64,000 bases of DNA from Kushneria konosiri (GTDB taxonomy: Bacteria; Pseudomonadota; Gammaproteobacteria; Pseudomonadales; Halomonadaceae), in contig NZ_CP021323.1 in NCBI RefSeq assembly GCF_002155145.1, forward strand, positions 2,790,001-2,854,000, read 5' to 3'. Below the pieces are notes generated by a model. It ran no database searches and had not been told where the DNA came from. It was given only the letters and a program-made list of their open reading frames with translations. Position numbers and translations under genes: made by a program. Of this stretch, positions 19,950 to 27,793 are shown piece by piece (position 1 is the stretch's first letter; every line of letters starts with the position of its first letter).

Positions 19950-20186
19950 TTAAAAGCCCCCAGCGACGCTTTTTGGGTTTCGCCAGCGCATGGTCAAGGG
20001 CGCTATCGATCTGCTCGGGGGGGCTTCGTCTTCCAGTGGGTGGTGCACGCTGTCCAGCTGATAGCGCGCGCCCGGCGCCGGGTCTACCGGCACAAAGTGC
20101 TGTTCGAAGGCCGAGGCTTCAGAGGTTTTGGTGGTCGTGGCGTCACCCTGGACATCAAAGCGTCGGCCCGGACGTGGATCACTCAT
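19950..20186 (-). pseudogene. ycjF: YcjF-like N-terminal fragment
   Basis: From the ATG at 20186, which overlaps the ycjX stop by four bases (ATGA), 78 codons encode the hydrophilic N-terminus of the YcjF-like protein. After LEDEAPP the frame is lost at a run of seven C, and the remaining codons (SRSIAPLTMRW...) are nonsense up to the stop. Reading the run as eight C joins it to the downstream frame and gives one protein of about 365 residues. Confidence 0.75.
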
Positions 20187-21583
20187 CGCAGCTTGTCTCC
20201 CAGTAACCAGTCCAGCGCGCTGTCCATGCGAATGTGGGGCAGCGCTTCCCCCGAGCTCTGGGGCATTGGTTTGAAGGCCATGAAATCAAAGCCCTGACGC
20301 TGCCAGAAGTCGGCATCCGGCAGTCGTGAGGGCACTTCGCCCGGGAACATCAGTACCTCCTCACCCGACTCCGTCGTACCCTTGAGGGCGGGGTGACGCT
20401 TGCCATCCTGCTCGACGGTGCGGGCCTGGGTGGCGCGAATGGCGGCCAGCGACAGCGATCTGACCGGGACATCGGCGTAGCGTAGATCCCGCAAAGGTTC
20501 GGCCATCAACGCCTGTACCAGCGACAAAAGATTGTCATGCTGTTCAGGGGTAACGTGGTCAGCCTTGGTCGCGGCAATCGCCAGTCGGTCGATGCGTGGA
20601 TTAAAAAGCCGCGACAGAAGGCTGCGGCTGCCGTAATCAAAGCTCTGCATCAAAGTGGCGATGGCATGTCGCAGGTCATCGAACACGTCAGGCCCGGCGT
20701 TAAGCGCCGAGAGCACATCCACCAGCACGATCTGGCGATCAAAACGGCGGAAGTGCTGGCGGTAAAAGGGGCCGATCACGGTACGCTTGTAGTGCTCAAA
20801 GCGTCGCGCAAGCGTCTGATAGTTGCTGTCAGCCGGCAGCTCGGAAAGCTGTGCCGGGTCACCCAGCTGTTCCATCGGCAGTGGAAAGAACTGTAATACC
20901 GGTGCGCCATCGAGTTCGCCCGGCAGCAAAAAGCGCCCGGGTTGCACCCAGGTGTAGCCGCCTTCGTTGCGGGCGCTGTTGAGCGAGCGGGCATATTCGG
21001 CGCTGATATCGGCCAGCTGCTGCTCATCGGCCGTAGCGGCCGGGTCCAGATCACTGACGCGCTGCAAAAAGCCTTCGGCGAAGCGGCGCCGGCGCCCGAC
21101 AAGCTGAGTGCCAAGTGCTTCGCACCATTGCTGGTAGCTCTGGCGCAGCATGGGAAGGTCCAGTAGCCACTCGCCAGGGTAGTCAATCAGGTCCAGCGTC
21201 AGGGTGCGCTGTTCGCCCAGAAAATGACGGCTATTGGCACGACTCTTATAGCGAATCAGCAGTCGAAGCTCGCTGATGCCGCGTGTAGGTGAGGGCCAGT
21301 CAGGTGGCGTACCTTCAAGGGCCGTCAGCGCCTGATCATAGGGGAAACGAGGCACCGAAAGGTCCGGCTGGGTCTGGCGCTGTGCGCCCAGCAGACGGCC
21401 TTCCCGCGCGCAGCTCATCATGTCCAGTCGGGCATCAAGGCCCGCATGGCGCAACTGGTTGACCAGCGAGGTCAAAAAGGCGGTCTTGCCCGCGCGCGAC
21501 AGCCCCGTGACCGCCAGACGCACCTGCCGGTCAAGGCTGCGTTCAAGCCAGTCACCGGCATAACCCGGCAGCGATAGCGGCAT
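20183..21583 (-). CDS. ycjX: YcjX-family P-loop NTPase (DUF463)
   Basis: This 466-residue protein has a Walker A loop in GLSRAGKTAFLTSL (about residues 27-40) and LTLDLIDYPGEWLLDLP, a Walker B/G3-like DxxG segment. It also has NKxD-like ATKADHV. These fit the YcjX/DUF463 GTPase-like family. It is first in the ycjX-ycjF pair on the minus strand, with an ATGA overlap to ycjF. The E. coli pair belongs to the phage-shock/heat-shock-associated pspF-ycjXF neighbourhood; no psp genes are seen here. Confidence 0.88.
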   Translation of the reverse strand: MPLSLPGYAGDWLERSLDRQVRLAVTGLSRAGKTAFLTSLVNQLRHAGLDARLDMMSCAREGRLLGAQRQTQPDLSVPRFPYDQALTALEGTPPDWPSPTRGISELRLLIRYKSRANSRHFLGEQRTLTLDLIDYPGEWLLDLPMLRQSYQQWCEALGTQLVGRRRRFAEGFLQRVSDLDPAATADEQQLADISAEYARSLNSARNEGGYTWVQPGRFLLPGELDGAPVLQFFPLPMEQLGDPAQLSELPADSNYQTLARRFEHYKRTVIGPFYRQHFRRFDRQIVLVDVLSALNAGPDVFDDLRHAIATLMQSFDYGSRSLLSRLFNPRIDRLAIAATKADHVTPEQHDNLLSLVQALMAEPLRDLRYADVPVRSLSLAAIRATQARTVEQDGKRHPALKGTTESGEEVLMFPGEVPSRLPDADFWQRQGFDFMAFKPMPQSSGEALPHIRMDSALDWLLGDKLR

Positions 21584-21688
21584 GGTTGTCCTTGTTCATG
21601 ATCGTTGACGAATAGATGGTGTCGATTGTAGCGAATTGCTCGTCACGACGCCTGAATGCAATGTGATTGGTAACATGGCATTGAGCGT

Positions 21689-21698
21689 CTATAGTCAA
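21689..21698 (+). promoter_or_regulatory. Possible sigma-S-type -10 element upstream of the glsB-like gene
   Basis: CTATAGTCAA matches the extended sigma-S -10 consensus CTAYRCTTAA at 8 of 10 positions and lies about 85 bases before the start of a stress-type membrane protein. It is suggestive only. Confidence 0.3.
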
Positions 21699-21781
21699 GT
21701 CAGCACTGCACATGATCTGCAGGCTCCCCGGCCGGGGCAAGGGCATTACATTCAAGCAGGGTGGTTATCAGGGAGAAGACC

Positions 21782-22039
21782 ATGGGCATTATTCTTTGGC
21801 TGATCATTGGCGGTCTGGCAGGCTGGATTGCCGGCAAGATCATGCGTGGCGGCGGCTTCGGTATCCTCGGCAACATCGTTGTCGGTATCGTGGGGGCCGT
21901 ATTGGGTGGTGCCATCTTCAGCATGCTGGGCATCGGCTCCAACAACATCATCGGCTCGCTGGTGGTAGCCATCATCGGATCGGTGATTCTTTTGTGGCTG
22001 GTCTCTCTGATCAAGGGCAAGGGGAATGGCAAGGTCTGA
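21782..22039 (+). CDS. GlsB/YeaQ/YmgE stress-response membrane protein
   Basis: An 85-residue, glycine-rich, very hydrophobic protein with three membrane segments. The start MGIILWLIIGGLAGWIAGKIMRG is diagnostic of the transglycosylase-associated/GlsB family. The repeated GGxxGxxxG patterns suggest tight helix packing. E. coli YeaQ and YmgE are induced by envelope and general stress; the molecular role is unknown. AGGGAGAAG lies upstream of the ATG. It neighbours two catalase genes, consistent with a stress cluster. Confidence 0.9.
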   Translation: MGIILWLIIGGLAGWIAGKIMRGGGFGILGNIVVGIVGAVLGGAIFSMLGIGSNNIIGSLVVAIIGSVILLWLVSLIKGKGNGKV

Positions 22040-22062
22040 GCCTGCCAAATCCTTCTTCCTCT

Positions 22063-22087
22063 CGACGCCCGGTCCTGCCGGGCGTCG
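22063..22087 (+). terminator. Hairpin after the glsB-like gene
   Basis: CGACGCCCGG and CCGGGCGTCG form a perfect 10-bp stem with a 5-nt loop, 24 bases after the stop. There is no T-run, so termination strength is doubtful. Confidence 0.45.
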
Positions 22088-22183
22088 TCGTATCCGACCC
22101 TCTGTTTAACGCGGTCTCGGAAGCATTAGCGTTTCATCAAAGCCTGACAGCTCAGTTTTTGAGCGGGGTGTCCACACAGTATT

Positions 22184-22202
22184 GGCAATTGCCCAAATTG
22201 GG
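22184..22202. promoter_or_regulatory. Overlapping palindromes upstream of katA
   Basis: GGCAATTGCC (22184-22193) and CCCAAATTGGG (22192-22202) are two perfect palindromes that share two bases, 75-93 bases before the katA start. They look like paired operator half-sites or alternative hairpins. They do not match the OxyR ATAG-N7-CTAT pattern. Confidence 0.4.
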
Positions 22203-22276
22203 AAAGCCCATTAAAACCCTGTTGTTTGATTGTGTAAATTTATCGCTTGTTGATATCTCATACAGGAATGCAATCA

Positions 22277-23752
22277 ATGACCGATTCAGCTCCCATTCAC
22301 TACACCACGGCCAATGGTGCGCCCGTCCCCAATGATGATGCCAGCATCACTGCAGGCCGCAATGGGCCGCTGACCTTTGATAACTGGCGCCTGTTTGAAA
22401 AACTTGCCCATTTCAATCGTGAGCAGATTCCCGAACGGGTCGTGCATGCTCGCGGTAGCGCGGCCTTTGGCACCTTTCGCCTGACGCGCGATCTATCTGA
22501 TTTGACCATCGCCGATTTTCTGCGCGGTGTAGACACCGAAACTCCGGTGGCGCTGCGTTTTTCAACCGTGGCGGGAGGGCAGGATTCCGCCGACAACATT
22601 CGTGACGTACGCGGCTTTGCCGTCAAGTTCTACACGCGGGAAGGCAACTTTGATCTGGTAGGTAACAATACGCCGGTGTTTTTCATCCGGGAGCCGAGCA
22701 AGTTTCCCGATTTCATTCACACTCAAAAAAAGGATCCACGCACCAATCTGCCCAGTCAGCAGAACCAGTGGGAGTTCTGGGCCAACCATCCGCAGTCCTT
22801 CCATCAGGTGACGATTCTCAAGTCCGACCGCGGCATGCCCTACAGCTATCGCACCATGCACGGCTTCGGTTCGCACACGCTGAGCCTTTATAACGACGCC
22901 GGCGAGCGAGTCTGGGTGAAATGGCACTTCAAGACCAATCAGGGCATTCGTAACATGACGCCTGAAGAGGCGCAGGCATTGCCGGTCAATCATCACCAGG
23001 CTGATCTCTTCAGTCATATCGAGCGCGGTGATTTCCCTTCGTGGGCGGTCAAGTTACAGGTCATGACGGAAGCTCAGGCGCGCGACTATCACATCAATCC
23101 ATTCGATCTGACCAAGGTCTGGCCGCAGTCCGATTTTCCGCTGATGGAAATTGGTCAGCTCGAGCTCAATCGTAATCCGGACAACTATTTTGCCGAGGTC
23201 GAACAGCTGGCGTTCAGCCCGTCGAATTTTGTGCCCGGCGTCAGCGCTTCGCCTGACCGCGTACTGCAGTCTCGGCTGTGGTCGTATGCCGATGCACACC
23301 GCTACCGCCTGACGGTCAATTATCAGCAGATTCCGGTCAATCAACCGCGCTGCCCCGTTCATCACTATCAGCGTGATGGGCTCATGGCCGGCACCCAGCG
23401 TGAGTCGGGTGAGGGCGGACAGTATTCACGAACCAATTTCTATCCCAACGATCGTGTGGCGCAGGGCGCCCCGGCACCAAAAACCGCCGTCAGTGAACCC
23501 CCGATGTCGCTGGAGGAAAATGCCTGGGTGGGATATTACGACAACACGGATGAGGACAACTTCTCTCAGGCCGGCAATCTCTATCGCCTTTTTGACGAGG
23601 GAGAGCGTGAGCGTCTGACCACCACGATCGCGCATGATCTGACCGAGGTGGATGAGCACGTGCGTGAGCGTATCATTGCACAATGCTACGCGGCCGATGG
23701 CGATTACGGCGAGCGTGTTCAGGCCCATCTGGAAGCGCTTCTGGCCGATTGA
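22277..23752 (+). CDS. katA: Catalase, small-subunit haem type
   Basis: This 491-residue haem catalase belongs to the small-subunit group. The distal His lies in RVVHARGSAAFG and the distal Asn in DLVGNNTPVFF. The proximal haem-ligand Tyr is in SRLWSYADAHRYRL. It disproportionates hydrogen peroxide in the cytoplasm. I chose the ATG at 22277 (MTDSAPIHYTT), nine bases after AGGA; an ATG at 22268 is too close to that site. The end at about 490 residues and the absence of a C-terminal flavodoxin-like domain separate it from the KatE-type catalase that follows. Confidence 0.95.
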   Translation: MTDSAPIHYTTANGAPVPNDDASITAGRNGPLTFDNWRLFEKLAHFNREQIPERVVHARGSAAFGTFRLTRDLSDLTIADFLRGVDTETPVALRFSTVAGGQDSADNIRDVRGFAVKFYTREGNFDLVGNNTPVFFIREPSKFPDFIHTQKKDPRTNLPSQQNQWEFWANHPQSFHQVTILKSDRGMPYSYRTMHGFGSHTLSLYNDAGERVWVKWHFKTNQGIRNMTPEEAQALPVNHHQADLFSHIERGDFPSWAVKLQVMTEAQARDYHINPFDLTKVWPQSDFPLMEIGQLELNRNPDNYFAEVEQLAFSPSNFVPGVSASPDRVLQSRLWSYADAHRYRLTVNYQQIPVNQPRCPVHHYQRDGLMAGTQRESGEGGQYSRTNFYPNDRVAQGAPAPKTAVSEPPMSLEENAWVGYYDNTDEDNFSQAGNLYRLFDEGERERLTTTIAHDLTEVDEHVRERIIAQCYAADGDYGERVQAHLEALLAD

Positions 23753-23779
23753 TCGACCACGGCGGATCGCAGAAAACTC

Positions 23780-23814
23780 AAAGGCGGCCGGGCATGACCC
23801 GGTCGCCTTTTTTA
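23780..23814 (+). terminator. Rho-independent terminator of katA
   Basis: AAGGCGGCCGGG pairs with CCCGGTCGCCTT (one mismatch) around a CATGA loop, followed by TTTTT, 28 bases after the stop. Confidence 0.88.
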
Positions 23815-24080
23815 TGCCTTCATTTCTTGAAAATCTGTCCGGGACTGATGTCCAGGATCACCGATGTGGCTCAAAAGATTGCACAGGATAAGTTCTGATC
23901 AAATGGTTTTTGATCATTGCCTTTCAACGCAAAAAGTTCACCTACGCTTAAGGGCCGCAGCCTGCTGGGCCAGCGTTTAACACGCTGACCGGCGGGTGAT
24001 CGAGCGTTTCATGAAAGCGCCGCCGATGGACAGGCAGACCGGCAGTGTTTCATTGCCGTATTCGATGAGGAGCATGGACC
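23815..24080. other. katA-katE intergenic region
   Basis: The 328-bp gap holds the katA terminator, a sigma-S-like -10 element and a leader of about 120 bases that includes a CAGCGTTTAACACGCTG inverted repeat near 23972-23988. I find no coding sequence. Confidence 0.5.
23942..23951 (+). promoter_or_regulatory. Sigma-S-type -10 element for katE
   Basis: CTACGCTTAA fits the sigma-S extended -10 consensus CTAYRCTTAA at all ten positions. KatE-type catalases are classic RpoS-dependent genes, so the function fits. The predicted transcript would have a leader of about 120 bases. Confidence 0.55.
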
Positions 24081-26225
24081 GTGGCAGATAATCCTTATAG
24101 CGCATCCAATACCGATGGCCCGCATGACACTGATGTCAAGACCAGTGATCAGAGCAAGAATGACAACCTTGAGCCGTTTCGCAACGATGCTGAAGGTCAT
24201 GACCTGCGTACCAACAACGGCGTACGCATTGCCGACAACCACAACTCCCTGAAGGCAGGTGAGCGTGGTCCGACGCTGATGGAAGATTTCATCTTTCGCG
24301 AAAAGATGAATCACTTTGACCATGAGCGTATTCCCGAGCGCATCGTGCATGCCCGTGGTGCGGCCGCCCACGGAGTATTTGAGGCCTATCCGGAGGCCGA
24401 ACAGTATTCGAAGGCTGCCGTGTTCAGGGCCGGCCAGCAGACGCCGACCTTTGTTCGCTTCTCTACCGTTCAGGGCTCACGCGGTTCCAACGATACCGTG
24501 CGTGATGTGCGTGGCTTTGCAACCAAATTCTATACCGAGGAAGGCAACTGGGATCTGGTCGGTAACGACATGCCGGTGTTTTTCATCCAGGATGCGATCA
24601 AGTTTCCCGACTTCGTTCACGCGGTAAAGCCCGAGCCGCACAACGAAATCCCGCAGGGCCAGTCGGCGCACGATACGTTCTGGGATTTTGTATCGTTGAT
24701 GCCTGAATCAGCCCATATGGTGCTGTGGACCATGTCGGATCGCGCCTTTCCGCGCAGCTATCGCTCCATGGAAGGCTTTGGTGTGCATACCTTCCGGCTG
24801 GTCGACAAGCAGGGCAAGGCGCGTTTCGTGAAGTTTCACTGGAAGCCGCTGGCAGGCACCTATTCCTTCATCTGGGATGAGGCGCAGCTGCTGTGGGGGC
24901 GCGATCCGGACTTCAACCGACGCGAGATGGCTACCGACATCAGCAACGGCGACTATCTCGAGTGGGAACTGGGCGTCCAGATCATCGAGGAAGAGGACGA
25001 GCACAGGTTCGATTTCGACATTCTTGATGCCACCAAGCTGATCCCCGAAGAGCAGGTGCCGGTGACGCCGCTGGGCAAGATGACGCTTAACCGCAACCCG
25101 GACAATTACTTCGCCGAAACCGAGCAGGTGGCCTTTAACCCGGGACACATCGTGCCGGGCATCGACTTTACCAATGACCCGCTGCTACAGGGGCGCCTGT
25201 TCTCCTATCTGGACACCCAGATGCTTCGTCTGGGCGGGCCAAACTTCAAGGAAATTCCGATCAACCGTCCGGTCACGCCGGTGCACAATAACCAGCGCGA
25301 CAGTTTCCATCGCATGACGATCAACAAGGGTCAGGCCTCCTACGAGCCCAACTCGATTGATGATGGCTGGCCGCGTGAAACGCCGCCGGCGGCGGAAAAT
25401 GGCGGGTTTGAATCGGTCAACGAGCGCATCGATGCCCATAAGGTTCGCGGCCGCAGTGCGTCCTTTGCCGATCACTATTCGCAGGCGACCCTGTTCTGGA
25501 ACAGCCAGACGGACGTTGAAAAGGAACACATCGTACAGGCATACGGCTTTGAGCTTTCCAAGGTCGAGCGCCCGTGGATTCGTGAGCGCGTGATCCAGAA
25601 TATCCTGCCCAATATCGATCTCGATCTGGCCCGTCGCGTGGGCGAGATTCATGGTATTGAGGCACCGACCGAGAAGCCGGCTTCGGCTGAAGAACTGGGC
25701 AGGAGCACGCTGACCGAGTCGCCCTCGCTGAGTCTGATGGCGCGACTGCCCGGCAACATCAAATACCGCAAGGTAGCCATTCTGGTAGCGGACGGCGTTG
25801 ATGCCGATCAGGTGACGGCGCTGCAATCGAAGCTCAAGGCAGAAGGGGCAAAGGGCATGATCATTGCGCCGACCATGGCGCCGGTAAAAGCAAACAACGG
25901 CAATACCATTACGCCGGATGCCATGCTCAACGGTCTGCCGTCGGTCACCATGGACGCCGTATTGATTGCCGGTGGCGCGCAGAGCATCGAGACGCTCAAG
26001 GCGAGCGGTCAGGGGCGTTACTATCCGCAGGAAGCCTGGAAGCACCTGAAGGTGATTGCTGCCGTCGGTGAGGGCAAGGACCTTCTGGAAGCGGCCAATA
26101 TCAGGATGGATGAAGGCGTACTGACAGGTGACAGTGTTGACGCCATCTTTGACGACTTTAAAGCATTGCTTGGCCAGCATCGCGTCTGGAGCCGTAATCC
26201 GGAGGCCAATACCCAGCCAGCCTGA
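24081..26225 (+). CDS. katE: Catalase HPII, large-subunit type with C-terminal DJ-1/PfpI-like domain
   Basis: A 714-residue clade-2 catalase. The catalytic core has the distal His in [12 protein letters not shown], Asn in [11 protein letters not shown] and the proximal Tyr in [14 protein letters not shown]. From about residue 555 a flavodoxin/DJ-1-like domain ([28 protein letters not shown]) completes the HPII architecture. The start is a GTG at 24081 with GAGGAG eight bases upstream; the nearby ATG at 24074 is out of frame. The enzyme gives stationary-phase peroxide resistance. It follows a small-type catalase gene, so the organism has both kinds in tandem. Confidence 0.95.
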   Translation: MADNPYSASNTDGPHDTDVKTSDQSKNDNLEPFRNDAEGHDLRTNNGVRIADNHNSLKAGERGPTLMEDFIFREKMNHFDHERIPERIVHARGAAAHGVFEAYPEAEQYSKAAVFRAGQQTPTFVRFSTVQGSRGSNDTVRDVRGFATKFYTEEGNWDLVGNDMPVFFIQDAIKFPDFVHAVKPEPHNEIPQGQSAHDTFWDFVSLMPESAHMVLWTMSDRAFPRSYRSMEGFGVHTFRLVDKQGKARFVKFHWKPLAGTYSFIWDEAQLLWGRDPDFNRREMATDISNGDYLEWELGVQIIEEEDEHRFDFDILDATKLIPEEQVPVTPLGKMTLNRNPDNYFAETEQVAFNPGHIVPGIDFTNDPLLQGRLFSYLDTQMLRLGGPNFKEIPINRPVTPVHNNQRDSFHRMTINKGQASYEPNSIDDGWPRETPPAAENGGFESVNERIDAHKVRGRSASFADHYSQATLFWNSQTDVEKEHIVQAYGFELSKVERPWIRERVIQNILPNIDLDLARRVGEIHGIEAPTEKPASAEELGRSTLTESPSLSLMARLPGNIKYRKVAILVADGVDADQVTALQSKLKAEGAKGMIIAPTMAPVKANNGNTITPDAMLNGLPSVTMDAVLIAGGAQSIETLKASGQGRYYPQEAWKHLKVIAAVGEGKDLLEAANIRMDEGVLTGDSVDAIFDDFKALLGQHRVWSRNPEANTQPA

Positions 26226-26255
26226 TATTGCCGATCATGTTCATGTTTTGATCAA

Positions 26256-26284
26256 CCAAAACCTCGGTCCGGCCGGGGTTTTTT
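26256..26284 (+). terminator. Rho-independent terminator of katE
   Basis: AAAACCTCGG pairs with CCGGGGTTTT (one G-T) around a 5-nt loop and runs into TTTTTT. Confidence 0.88.
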
Positions 26285-26434
26285 ATCAGCTGTGGAATTA
26301 ACACATTATGACCATCCGGAGTGGACGTTGGCACAAGAGCTGCGTATGTTGCTTGCCAAACCGGCATCTGTCAGTCATCTGCCAAAAGGCATGGCGGATT
26401 TGCCCCGCTTACGTCAGTGCTTCGAGTGGATATC

Positions 26435-27727
26435 ATGGCCTCTTCCAAAGAGCGTTTTATTGGGCTTGAGTGGCTGAGATTCTTTCTCGGCCTCTACATT
26501 GTCATTTTTCATACCCTGCACAACTATCCGTCGATCAGAAGCTGGTCGGGGTATGTCACCGATCTTGGTTTTTTCTCGACCAGTACCTTCTTTATTTTGT
26601 CCGGCTTTCTGCTGGCGCATGTGTATCTCAACGATCAGCACGAGATGCGTGAGCCGGCCAGAAGCTTCATGACCAAACGATTTGCCAACCTCTATCCGAT
26701 TCATATCGGGTCGTGTCTGCTGGCCATGGCGGTCTCGGCAGGCGTTGGCTATCTGGCCCTGACGGCGCAGGACGCGGGCACCTCACTGCGTTTTGTACTC
26801 TATGACGTCAACAATGACACCGGGATCGTCAATCCCGAAGCACTGCGCCACACCATGGGGGACGTCGAACTCTGGTTCAATGTCGTGCTCAACGTATTCA
26901 TGCTGCACGCATGGAATCCTTATTATCTGACGTTCAACCCGCCGTCCTGGTCCATCTCGGCACTGTTTTTCTTCTATCTGACCTTTCCCTTCATTGCGCC
27001 CAGGCTGATGAAGATCAAAAGAACGCGGCTGGCCATCCTGATCACCAATCTGGTGTATCTGGTGCCGCCTCTGATCGTGATCGCCTTTACGCCTTTTGAT
27101 ATGCCGGAAACGGGCATTTTGCACCGCAATCCGATTATTCGGCTGCCCGAATTCATCGCCGGTATTTTGCTTTGCGCCTTTTACATGCAGCAGAAAAATG
27201 CCGGCAAATTGTTGAACCTGCGCGGCAAGCTGGCGCTGGTGCTCTATATCGCGGTGTGCTGTCTGGTGGCGATCTGGCTGCTCGAGCACGGGCGTGCCTG
27301 GTATTATCTGCTGCATAACGGGCTGTTGCTCACGGCCGAAATGGCACTCATTTATCTGTGCGTGCATATCCCCACCCCGAGCAGTGAACGATTGACCCGA
27401 TTCGCCGGACGCCTGGGCGGAGCATCGCTGCCGATGTTTGCCCTGCATGTGCCGCTTTATGTCATCTTCAGTCGAAGCGAGCAGATTCTGAAGGGAGAGC
27501 CGTCCCTGTGTCCGGATAATCTGCGCCTGTGTCTGGCCGCGGCCGGTGAGAGTTCTGTATGGCTCTATCCGGTTTATCTGCTGCTGACCGTTATTCTCTG
27601 TATCCTTTTTCAGGAACAGTTTGTCGTTCGCATACGTCGCTGGATTCTGAGCTGGATGCTGCCCGCAGCGCCTGTACGGAACAAGACACACGCCGAGCGA
27701 ATGGCTGATCCGCAGGAACCCCGCTGA
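26435..27727 (+). CDS. Acyltransferase family 3 (OafA/YrhL-like) membrane protein
   Basis: This 430-residue protein has about ten membrane segments. It opens GLEWLRFFLGLYIVIFH, the family motif with the membrane-embedded catalytic His, and continues FILSGFLLAHVY. Acyltransferase-3 proteins transfer acyl groups to cell-surface sugars. A second conserved stretch, FNPPSWSISALFFFYL, matches the family's WSL/WSIS element. I chose the ATG at 26435 with GAGTGGA upstream; longer in-frame starts lack similarity. The acceptor is unknown and no adjacent glycan biosynthesis genes are seen. Confidence 0.88.
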   Translation: MASSKERFIGLEWLRFFLGLYIVIFHTLHNYPSIRSWSGYVTDLGFFSTSTFFILSGFLLAHVYLNDQHEMREPARSFMTKRFANLYPIHIGSCLLAMAVSAGVGYLALTAQDAGTSLRFVLYDVNNDTGIVNPEALRHTMGDVELWFNVVLNVFMLHAWNPYYLTFNPPSWSISALFFFYLTFPFIAPRLMKIKRTRLAILITNLVYLVPPLIVIAFTPFDMPETGILHRNPIIRLPEFIAGILLCAFYMQQKNAGKLLNLRGKLALVLYIAVCCLVAIWLLEHGRAWYYLLHNGLLLTAEMALIYLCVHIPTPSSERLTRFAGRLGGASLPMFALHVPLYVIFSRSEQILKGEPSLCPDNLRLCLAAAGESSVWLYPVYLLLTVILCILFQEQFVVRIRRWILSWMLPAAPVRNKTHAERMADPQEPR

Positions 27728-27793
27728 GACAAGGGGGCGGTCCAGGTTACAATATGGATCGTCCCTGTAAGGGCATGACCGAATCTTTGTCTC

